From IMG/VR virus record IMGVR_UViG_3300020471_000077, positions 1-22,951 of that record: 22,951 bases of DNA; one strand, given 5' to 3'. Below are positions 1 to 8,200 of this stretch, piece after piece. This DNA is from a virus. The notes under the pieces were generated by a model. It was not told where the DNA came from. It made no database searches and saw only the letters and a list, made by a program, of their open reading frames with translations. A program made the position numbers and the translations under genes. How positions within the stretch are numbered: position 1 is the stretch's first letter; each line of letters starts with the position of its first letter.

Positions 1-3000
1 TAACTGTTCCCCCACCTATTACTTCACCTACTAAACTGTTTGTTTCAAATTGCTGTAGACCATCACCTTGAGAGGTCAATGTAATGTATGTACCTGCGTT
101 TGCGTTAGTTAAATCTGTTGCTAATCTTATCCAGTTTCGGCTAACTCTAATTATAAAATAAGTTGTTCTTGTAGCTAACCCACCAACTTCAACTTCTGTG
201 ATAGCAGGTGTGTTTGCTTGACCACCCATACCTGCATGGTTGGAGCAATAGTAGTACAAGGTAGCAACACCAGATGCAACAATTATTTCTACTTTTGCAT
301 CAGTACCAAGTGTGCCTGTTGCTGTAACTCCAGTTGTATATTCAGTACCACTATTATGTGTACCATCATTTGTAATACTAAATCTTAATGGGTGTGTTCC
401 TCCTCCTCCATTGCTTGAATCTGATTGGTCGAAAATATATTTATGTCCTTCTTTTAATGTGAGTGTTGGTTGTTGTACACCATCAATATAAAACTTACCT
501 GCAACTACAGTTACTGCATATGTAACAACAGTTCCAGTACTACCATGACTATATGCAACATCTTGTCCTGTAACAAAATTATGATCAGGAATTCTTATTG
601 CATCTTGTTCTATCCATACTGCTGAATTAGGAGTAAAGTTTACAATCCTGTTTTGTATTTGTGAACCTGCACTAAATGTAAATTTTGTGTCGTTAACAAT
701 ACTTGCAATTTTATATACACCATCAGTAGATCCGGGGGTAGTTGCGTTAAAGATTTGTGTGCCTACACCTTTTGTAGCAAGATCTACTACGTTTGTTTTT
801 TGGAATGTACCTGTACCAGAAAATGGTTTTGCAGTATATATTTGTCCATAATAATCATTTATTAAACAGGAGTCATAAGTTTGATGAAGAATAATATAGT
901 TAGCGTTGTGCTTGTAAACGTAGTAATATGCACCAGATTTAAATGGTGATACTGGACTTGAACTTGTATACTTAACACGATCACCTGTATTGAATGGATG
1001 ACCAATCATATACCAATAAAAACTATTACCAGTTATATAAGAAGTGTTTTGTAAAACATCTACAGCAGTACCAGTAACTTCATCAGCAGTTGTTGATAAT
1101 TGAAATTTATCTGCTGTTGCATTCTGTACAAAGTACGTTGTTCCATCAACAAGTGGATGTATTAGTTCACCACTATTTGCGTTGTATGTAACTGCATCTC
1201 CATTGTTTAATCCATGATTAGTTGCGTGTATATAATCTCCACTAGCAACAATTGCAAAAGGAATTATTAAATCATATGTAGTGGCAGCACCATTACCATA
1301 GTTACCAAAATTATTTGTGTAGGTATAATCTGTCCATGCAAATCGTATTCTATTATTATCTACTTTTTCAACTCTCCATCTATAACTATTAGATAAACCT
1401 GATATCGCAGTAGAGTTGGCATTATGATAAACTTGATCGCCAGTTTCTAATCCATGATTAGGGAAATATAAACTATTGGCATCAGGTGCTCGCCTTACTT
1501 TAATCATAATACCTGACGAAACAGCACCAGATAATTGTTTAGTAGAGCCACCTAGTTGATCTGAGAATGATATTGTCAATCCATCAGGTGAAACAGTTTT
1601 AGGATATACAACTTGACCACCACCTATCTCATAACTCATTATCATATCTGAGCTAGAAAATACAGTTATGCCACCAAAGGTTGTATAACAAGCCATCAAT
1701 AATTGATTTTGCCCTGCCGTTACATTTAAATTATCTATAAAGGTAATAGTGTCTTCTGCTGTATTTGCTGATCCTGTTGCACGATACCCTCTACAGAAAC
1801 ACGCTCTTGATATACCTGCTGCTGAACCAGCAGTAGTTAAATTAACTTTAGTTGTACTACCTTGGGTTAAGGTTAAATAAATCTTAGTTGCATCTACAAC
1901 TCTGACGTAATACCAACGTGAATCTGTTAGTCCACCTATATTACCATTACCATAACCACGGAAATATACATATGGCTGATCATCTACTAGTCCATGTGCC
2001 GATGTAAATTGAATTGTATCAGCAGTTGCGTCTACACCAATAGTGCTATTAGTACCTGTACCCGGTACAAAGAAAAATGCTTCTTCTGGTAACCAGTTTT
2101 TAGGTTGAGGTGATCCTAAAGCCCAACCACCAGTTTCACCAGTTGCTTGAGTTCTTAACCTAAGACCTACTTTTAAAAATGTAGATATGTTGTTTGTTGT
2201 GCCACCATAGTTAGTCATATTAATTACGGTGGAATTAGCAGGATATAAGTTAACACCTTGGAATCTAAATCTGTTTGGGTATGCAGAATCGGCAGCTATT
2301 AATTCGTAGTAACCATTATTAGTAAACGCTCCGGGGATAGACGTAGAGTTGTAATACACTTGATCTCCATTTACCCAACCACCTCTGGGTAAATAGATAC
2401 TATTCATATCACTCTTACTTTGCTCCTCCATAGGAACAATAATTCCATTGACAGTAGTACTTGTCGCATTAGCAGTAGCACCACCTACGCTTAATAAAAA
2501 CTTAGCTTGGTTTTGTGTACCAGATTCGGGTGCAAGATAGTATGAATATGGAGTAGCGTCACCTTCAAAGTAATACATAAAGTAAGTTGAAGGAGTACCA
2601 CTATAATTAAGACCACCTATTGTTGTATAAAAAGGTCTATATGGTGTATTGGCATCACAGCCCGGAGGATGTGTACCATTAGCATTAGTAAAGTTTTGGT
2701 CAAATGTCCACACTTCAGTTGTTGTATTAACTGAAGAAGCATAAAGACCCCACATTAAACAGGAACGCATATGACCTGCGTTAGCTCCTTGACCTGTAAG
2801 GTTGACTCTGTTTAATCCTGTAGGACCACTAATTGTAAGATATATTTTTTTAGTATCTACAACTCTTACCCAGTAAGGTCTTTCTGATAGTCCGCCCGGT
2901 GTACTGTTTCCATATCCATTAACCCAGTATGCAGCTTCACCATCAGCAAATACATGGTCTTCATCAAATTCTATTTCATTAGTTGTAGTGTTAAAGTTAA

Positions 3001-4018
3001 CATCACTATCTGCCTGTCCACCAGTAATTACAAACATTCCACGTTTAGGTGTCCAGTTGTATGGATTAATAGCACCAATAGCCCATTTAGACTTGTCACC
3101 AAAACTGGTGGCTGTCATGTGTGTGAATGATTCAACCTTAGTTCTATGGTTGTTTGGCTCTACATTTGCTGCGTTAACAGAAATACTTTTACTACCTAAA
3201 CTATTACTTAAAAAGAAACTAGTTCCTATACTAAAGTTTGTAGGATCTTCTGTTTCTACTGTTAATGTAGATGGATTGGCTGCATCAGTAGTTATTGCGT
3301 TTAATGCAGATAATTGAAATTCAGTACCTTGATAAACAGATCCAACAAATATTTGTGTGTATGTATCTAATATAGAACCAGTACCAGATTGTGCTGATTT
3401 AGCTTTGTATTGGAAACTAGTAGTTGAAGGTATAGCAGTAACAATAAAAGCACCATCGGCTGAAATACTGTCAGTACCTTGAACAATAATTGGGTTTCCT
3501 ATAGATAAGTTATGACTTTCTGAAGTAACAACAGATATAATTTCACTACCATTAGTTTTAGTTACGCTAGATAAACTTAAACTTTCATCACCATTACGAC
3601 TATAAAATGTAGGAATATTTTTAACTAACTCTAATGTTTCCCATTTTGTAGATTGTAATCCATATTCAAAGTCAGTATCAATTAAGTTTTCTGGGTTGCT
3701 TACTCTTAATTTAGATACAGGATCTACATATGTTTCAGCAGGTGCAATTGCTACGCTATCTTCTTCTATAAATATTTGCAGTACATCTGTGTCTGACATA
3801 GACGTAGTGTCATACGTCAAATTTAATGTTGTAGTTTGTGCAGTAAGATCATTAGAAAATGAAGTTAAACTAAAAGCAGTTTGGTTAAAAACAAAAAGTA
3901 TTACGTTATCAGTAACATTACTGACCATTAATAATCTTTCTCTTTTATATACTCCTTGTAAAACTACCTGTTTGGCAGATGCATCAAAGGTATAGTCGTG
4001 TAATAATTTTTTTGCCAT
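1..4018 (-). CDS. Giant modular virion appendage protein (partial, runs off left edge)
   Basis: The frame stays open from ATG 4018 to the window edge, at least 1339 codons. It starts MAKKLLHDYTFDASAKQVVL. Residues about 70-110 (ETYVDPVSKLRVSNPENLID, TDFEYGLQSTKWETL) resemble, from memory, virion structural proteins of marine T4-like phages. Eight short beta modules with an 'HGL-x-x-GD-x-V-x-Y' core occur along the chain. Two copies of a roughly 320-residue unit lie in the middle. Residues about 1166-1267 look like a cupredoxin domain. The protein is rich in Ser, Thr, Asn, Gly and Tyr and poor in Lys and Cys, as expected for an extracellular fibre or spike. It follows the fibre/adaptor by 6 bases, so it probably attaches through it and contacts the host surface. 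The C-terminus is not visible. Confidence 0.8.
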   Translation of the reverse strand, partial: MAKKLLHDYTFDASAKQVVLQGVYKRERLLMVSNVTDNVILFVFNQTAFSLTSFSNDLTAQTTTLNLTYDTTSMSDTDVLQIFIEEDSVAIAPAETYVDPVSKLRVSNPENLIDTDFEYGLQSTKWETLELVKNIPTFYSRNGDESLSLSSVTKTNGSEIISVVTSESHNLSIGNPIIVQGTDSISADGAFIVTAIPSTTSFQYKAKSAQSGTGSILDTYTQIFVGSVYQGTEFQLSALNAITTDAANPSTLTVETEDPTNFSIGTSFFLSNSLGSKSISVNAANVEPNNHRTKVESFTHMTATSFGDKSKWAIGAINPYNWTPKRGMFVITGGQADSDVNFNTTTNEIEFDEDHVFADGEAAYWVNGYGNSTPGGLSERPYWVRVVDTKKIYLTISGPTGLNRVNLTGQGANAGHMRSCLMWGLYASSVNTTTEVWTFDQNFTNANGTHPPGCDANTPYRPFYTTIGGLNYSGTPSTYFMYYFEGDATPYSYYLAPESGTQNQAKFLLSVGGATANATSTTVNGIIVPMEEQSKSDMNSIYLPRGGWVNGDQVYYNSTSIPGAFTNNGYYELIAADSAYPNRFRFQGVNLYPANSTVINMTNYGGTTNNISTFLKVGLRLRTQATGETGGWALGSPQPKNWLPEEAFFFVPGTGTNSTIGVDATADTIQFTSAHGLVDDQPYVYFRGYGNGNIGGLTDSRWYYVRVVDATKIYLTLTQGSTTKVNLTTAGSAAGISRACFCRGYRATGSANTAEDTITFIDNLNVTAGQNQLLMACYTTFGGITVFSSSDMIMSYEIGGGQVVYPKTVSPDGLTISFSDQLGGSTKQLSGAVSSGIMIKVRRAPDANSLYFPNHGLETGDQVYHNANSTAISGLSNSYRWRVEKVDNNRIRFAWTDYTYTNNFGNYGNGAATTYDLIIPFAIVASGDYIHATNHGLNNGDAVTYNANSGELIHPLVDGTTYFVQNATADKFQLSTTADEVTGTAVDVLQNTSYITGNSFYWYMIGHPFNTGDRVKYTSSSPVSPFKSGAYYYVYKHNANYIILHQTYDSCLINDYYGQIYTAKPFSGTGTFQKTNVVDLATKGVGTQIFNATTPGSTDGVYKIASIVNDTKFTFSAGSQIQNRIVNFTPNSAVWIEQDAIRIPDHNFVTGQDVAYSHGSTGTVVTYAVTVVAGKFYIDGVQQPTLTLKEGHKYIFDQSDSSNGGGGTHPLRFSITNDGTHNSGTEYTTGVTATGTLGTDAKVEIIVASGVATLYYYCSNHAGMGGQANTPAITEVEVGGLATRTTYFIIRVSRNWIRLATDLTNANAGTYITLTSQGDGLQQFETNSLVGEVIGGGTV
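218..523 (-). other. Cupredoxin-like domain in the appendage protein
   Basis: Protein residues about 1166-1267 run from AGKFYIDGVQQPTLTLKEGH to YYYCSNHAGMGG. In cupredoxins the type 1 copper ligands are one upstream His, then Cys, His and Met near the C-terminus. Here the candidates are His1209 (in THPLRFS), Cys1258, His1261 and Met1264, in C-x2-H-x2-M spacing. The strand pattern between them fits a small beta-sandwich. Copper binding itself is inference. Confidence 0.65.
1380..2130 (-). repeat. Appendage protein internal repeat, unit B
   Basis: Unit B carries GWALGSPQPKNW, GYGNGNIGGLTDSRWYYVRVV, DATKIYLTLT and NSLYFPNHGLETGDQVYHN, each aligned with a block of unit A. Gaps and substitutions are many, so the duplication is not recent. 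Confidence 0.6.
2340..3090 (-). repeat. Appendage protein internal repeat, unit A
   Basis: Unit A carries KWAIGAINPYNW, then GYGNSTPGGLSERPYWVRVV and DTKKIYLTIS, and later NSIYLPRGGWVNGDQVYYN. Unit B shows matching blocks in the same order, shifted by 960, 963 and 928 bases at three anchors I located. This points to an ancient tandem duplication diverged at DNA level. Confidence 0.6.
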
Positions 4019-4024
4019 TGCGTT

Positions 4025-5161
4025 TTAACCTCCTAAAGCAATTGCATATGCGACACCATAAGGAGCAGAAACTTCTAATGTTTCATTAGCACCTTGGTTT
4101 TTAAGGGTAAATACAATATCTATCCCTTCAACAAATTTCTGCGTCATAAATCCAGTAGTTGTGTCAGTTGGACTAATTTTTACAGCACCACCACCACCCG
4201 CGGCTGCCGCTTGTGCGGCATATGCTTGAGCGTCATTTGCACTTTGTAAAGCCTCTGCCGCTTTAGTAGTTGCAGTATTTGCATTTGTTTGTGCAGTTCC
4301 TGCGTGTAGACCTGCGTCTATTTGTGAAGCAGATGCAGCACTTCTATGGCCTGATGCATTATTTTCTGAAGTAAGTGCAGCAGATGCAGAGTTAGCAGAA
4401 GCAGTTGCTTGATTAGTAGCAATTGTCGCCTGTGCTGTTGCCGTGTTTGCAGCGATACCTGCTTGTTCTCCATCTATTAATAAATCCCAATTACCTATAT
4501 CTGCATTAGTTTTTAATGGTGTAGAACCACTAGATGTATGTGCTGTTTTACAAATGTATACATTGTAATTAGATGCATCTCTAACTATATCTCTAATGTT
4601 ATATGAAGTAGCTGCCACCCAATCTCCCTTATTAACACCTAGTTCTTGTGCTACTTGGAATTCACCTTGTGAATCAAATCCTAGAATTTTATTAGCACGA
4701 GCATTAGCATCTTCAGTTATTTCTAAACTACCAATTGTATTTGTTAAAGCAAATCTAATAGATCTATCTAATACTTCTTGTTGTTGCTGATGTAAAATTA
4801 CTGCTTTATCAAGTGCATCGTTTATAACTTCTGGAAAAAATCCACCTTGGTTAGTTAGATCTGTTCCCTGTGTAGGCTGTACGTCAGAAGTAATAATTAA
4901 ATTAAATCCAGTTGCTAAATTTTGTGCTACACCACCAGATACTAAAGTAACGCTACCACCGGGGTTGCTGTTCTGATCTGGGTTTAAAAGAACAGTATAA
5001 TCAGTTTGTAAAGTTAAAGTAGTCTCAGTACTTGTTGCGGTAGTAACTTTAACTACAACTATTTCTGCTACTGTAAATACCTTAAATGTAAACGGAAAAG
5101 TACTAGCATTTCCATTACCTACAAACAGGTTCGTCTTTCTTACTGTAGAATTAATCGTCAT
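4025..5161 (-). CDS. Tail fibre / fibre adaptor with T7 gp17-like N-terminus
   Basis: This 378-residue protein probably anchors receptor-binding parts to the tail. Residues 1-140 (NLFVGNGNASTFPFTFKVF, TDYTV, GGSVTL, PTQGTDLTNQGGFFPEVI, LDKAVILHQQQQEVLDRSIR) match the tail-attachment domain of T7 gp17-type fibres. Residues about 178-230 (GDWVAATSYNIRDIV, YICKTAHTSS, NWDLLID) form a CBM-like tryptophan module similar to one in the nozzle. Residues 232-322 are a low-complexity Ala/Thr/Asn/Gln stretch, probably a trimeric coiled-coil stalk. A Gly-rich hinge leads to a small C-terminal domain. There is no receptor-binding head, so the next gene may supply it. No Shine-Dalgarno precedes this ATG, unlike nearly all neighbours. 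Confidence 0.85.
   Translation of the reverse strand: MTINSTVRKTNLFVGNGNASTFPFTFKVFTVAEIVVVKVTTATSTETTLTLQTDYTVLLNPDQNSNPGGSVTLVSGGVAQNLATGFNLIITSDVQPTQGTDLTNQGGFFPEVINDALDKAVILHQQQQEVLDRSIRFALTNTIGSLEITEDANARANKILGFDSQGEFQVAQELGVNKGDWVAATSYNIRDIVRDASNYNVYICKTAHTSSGSTPLKTNADIGNWDLLIDGEQAGIAANTATAQATIATNQATASANSASAALTSENNASGHRSAASASQIDAGLHAGTAQTNANTATTKAAEALQSANDAQAYAAQAAAAGGGGAVKISPTDTTTGFMTQKFVEGIDIVFTLKNQGANETLEVSAPYGVAYAIALGG
4029..4034 (-). promoter_or_regulatory. Ribosome binding site deciding the start of the giant appendage gene
   Basis: AGGAGG on the minus strand lies 10 bases before the ATG at 4018 and just upstream of the fibre gene's stop codon. It supports ATG 4018 as the start of the long left-edge frame. 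Confidence 0.75.
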
Positions 5162-5178
5162 TGACGAAACAATTTGTA

Positions 5179-5194
5179 TATCTTACTAAAGATA
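5179..5194 (-). promoter_or_regulatory. AT-rich hairpin just downstream of promoter candidate, copy 2
   Basis: The minus strand reads TATCTT, TAGT, AAGATA, a perfect 6-base inverted repeat. It overlaps the AATTGTAT box by three bases, exactly as in copy 1, although the stem sequence differs. Conservation of structure with changed bases hints that the fold itself matters. Confidence 0.5.
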
Positions 5195-5222
5195 CAATTA
5201 CTTTTATTGGTTACGGTCACAC
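5192..5222 (-). promoter_or_regulatory. Paired phage promoter candidate, copy 2 (before the appendage operon)
   Basis: The minus strand reads GTGTGACCGTAA (5222-5211), 11 bases, then AATTGTAT (5199-5192). Copy 1 at 17115-17085 differs at one base in the first box and is identical in the second, with the same spacing. It begins just after the stop of the giant ejection gene and lies 30 bases before the fibre start codon. Matching position before a new module supports a role in transcription. Confidence 0.6.
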
Positions 5223-5227
5223 CTTAT

Positions 5228-8200
5228 CTACCTCCTACTTCCTTTACTAGATTTACCTGTAAGAGTACCTCTAATAAAATCTGCCGTATTTTCTGGATTT
5301 ACTTTTCCTGAGTAAACATCTAATAAATAACCGCCAGTTCTACCGACAGGAGTAACTGGTATGCCAGAAATTATTGTAATTAAAGCACTTATATCTCTTA
5401 TCTGATAACCGCTAATACCTTTACCTTGATAAAGATCAACAGGAATTTTAACTAAAGTCCGACCACCTCTTGTTAATAACTCTATAGATGGACTAGAAAC
5501 CATACTGTCATTCCAAGGTTTATCATCAAACTGATTTATAGGAATAAGCAATGCATTACCAAAAATTGGAACAAATGCTTTTTTATAATTTATAAGATCT
5601 CCTAATACTGCTTTCATCATGTCATCAGCTATCATGCCATCATCATCTTCATCCAAGAACAAATTACCTGCAAAAGTTCTACCAATAAGACCTGCAATAA
5701 CAGCGGGCATCATAATTGCATAAAGATACATATAAAATAATTGTTCTGTACCTTTGCCTTTATTATTAAATCCAAGATCTCTTGTTATTTTTTGATATTG
5801 ATTATTGTCTAAGTTAGCTATGTTATTAAAGTAACCAGTAAATTGACTTATAGATTGAATTATAGGATTCCAATTTTGGAAACCTGCTCTGTCTTCTGGT
5901 AGTAAACTATCTTGTGTCATACGAACAGCGGCATCCGCTTGCTTTATAGCTTCTGTTTGTACATCTATATCGCTCATAGATGTAGGTAATTTTTGATGTG
6001 TTTGGTTATATACTGCCATCCATACAACAGCGTCTACTTGGTTTTGAAATGTTTGCTGTAAAAAATATGCGTGTCTAGTAGACCAATCTTTAAATCTGTC
6101 AAATCTATTTGGATTAACTAATAATTCATTTAATCTATCTTGTATATCAAATATCTGGTTAAGTTGACGATCTGCCATAAACGGTGACAAATCTGCAATT
6201 GCTTGCATAGTACCTTGTCTATCTTGCATATAATTTTGCAATGAACTTATCATTTGTACTGGTGTTGCTTTTAACATTGCGGGGAACACACCTGTGTATT
6301 GTTCTATAGCATTCTTAAGATTAAAGAACATAACTGCCATACCACCTTTTTTTCTAACAGAATTTAAAGTTGTATCAAATTCTGGTCCTAATCCAGTAGG
6401 AGCAAAAGTTCTTTGCGATACAACAGTTTGTAGCCAAGGTTTAATTAGATAATCTAATTTTGTAGGATTTAATATTTGTAATTTTTTCTGAAATTCTTTG
6501 TTATTTACTATTTTTAAAGCGTCTTTTACTTTAGGTTGTACATATGCATAACGCAAAGAATCATCTATATGTTTAGTCATATAATTTAAATTTAACGATA
6601 ATGGTTGTGCAAAATTTTCATTACGTTCTTTTGTCATGCCGTTTTCTACCATAGGTAATGACAATCTGAAATCTCTTTCTAATTGTTCAACAGTTATTTC
6701 TACGTCTTGTTTAGTCATATTAGGATCGCCTTTTGCAGGGACATATCCACCTCTAAAAGTACCAAACTCATTAACAATAGGTGTAGCTTCTACAGTTTTA
6801 AAATAATATCCGTTAAGTTCTCTATGTGCTTGTTGTAATAGTGGCAACATTTTTTGATTTAAATCCCATACAGCTTGCATAAAGATATAATCAGTTGCTG
6901 TTAAAAATCCTTCATCTTTCATACGTTGTACAAAATTATCCCAATGTGTTGTATTTAAAGTGCCATCTTCATTCAATGAACCCCAACCTCTACCTAATAA
7001 TAATTTTTTTAGATTACTATCATTACCTGTATGCAACATAGCTCCAAGTAATTCTACTTTTCCTATACCATCAGAATCAGTACCAAATGTATATGGAGTT
7101 GATTCTTCAGAAACTTCATTAAATTCAAATGCAGTTATTTTAGCTTCTTTCTTACCAAAATCTAAGGCAGCTACTAACTCAGTATATTCTCTAGTAATTA
7201 CATATTGTTGTTGTCTATATTCATTTAATGCTTCTTTTATTGGATAAAATAAAGTGTTATATAAATATCCTAATTTACCGTCTTTTAACTGTAATACTGC
7301 CGAACCAAAACCTTTCATAACTTCATCTGCACCATCTATAAGATCAACAAAACTTTCCATACGTTGCAAATTAGATCCTAATGTTAAAGCAAATTTATGT
7401 AGTTTTTGTTTCCACCCAACATTAATTGCTTCTGATTTACCCGGTGGATTAATTTGTCGTTCTCGTGCCGCAGGGCTTTGAGATATTCTTTTATCTAATA
7501 AATCTAATATTGGTTGTAATGCTTCTTGGAAAGTTACTAATTTATTACCTTGTCTTATCTGTTCATCTCTTAAAGATTGATACCATAAAGTATCTAACGT
7601 ATCTTCTACATTATAAAATTCATCAACTGTCAAAGATGTTAATTCTGTTTTTCCACTTTTTTGACTTGCTTTTAAAATAATTGGTTCTAGTTGTTCGTAT
7701 GTAAATGGATTGTATTCTTGTATTTGTTTCATTTTTTCTTGTACATTTATTTTTTGTTTGCCAATACCATAGGAATACAAGATAGCTCTACCTGCATCTA
7801 TTAAAAACATATTTCTTTTTGACTTGTTATTTTTATCTCTAAACTGTTTATCTGTTTGTAAGAACTTTTGAAATTTTCCATTTTTCTTAGTTGCATTATC
7901 GTATCGTTTTAATATTTCAACTGATTCTTTTGCTAATTGATTTGCTATTAATTGTGATCGTTTAGCTTCTATAGCCATTCTTAAACTTTCTGGATCTTTT
8001 TTACCTAAATGTTCTTCTGTTCTTTTTCTTGCTTTTTCTTCATCACGAGTATAATCACTAACTCTTATGTCTTCTAATTTTGTATTAGCAAGTATGTCTA
8101 ATGCAGCCTCATTTGCTGCAGCAATTTGTAAACGAACTGGTTGTGTAGATTTAGATAAAAATTTAAGTTCTAAAGAAATAAATCTTGCTCGTGCTTCATT

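Noticed and set aside
2988-3995. Plus-strand open frames opposite the appendage gene
   Set aside because: They lie antisense to a long uninterrupted minus-strand frame with clear repeats and a domain match, and their composition is that of a shadow.
1-4018. Possible non-coding or eukaryote-like 4 kb region, because no complete open frame ends there
   Set aside because: Reverse translation gives one continuous frame from ATG 4018 with an AGGAGG upstream. It simply has no stop inside the window.
4190-4470. Ala/Thr/Asn/Gln-rich low-complexity stretch of the fibre as a DNA repeat or CRISPR-like array
   Set aside because: There is no regular repeat unit at DNA level. The stretch is coding and fits a coiled-coil fibre stalk.
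1-5161. A diversity-generating retroelement, as in phage BPP-1
   Set aside because: The head genes suggested looking for one, but I see no reverse transcriptase or template/variable repeat pair in the window. One could still lie beyond the left edge.
5618-5653. EF-hand-like calcium loop (DEDDDGMIADDM, residues 2756-2767) near the end of the giant protein
   Set aside because: The first nine positions fit, but the twelfth-position acidic ligand is Met and no paired hand is evident, so an acidic membrane-flanking loop is as likely.
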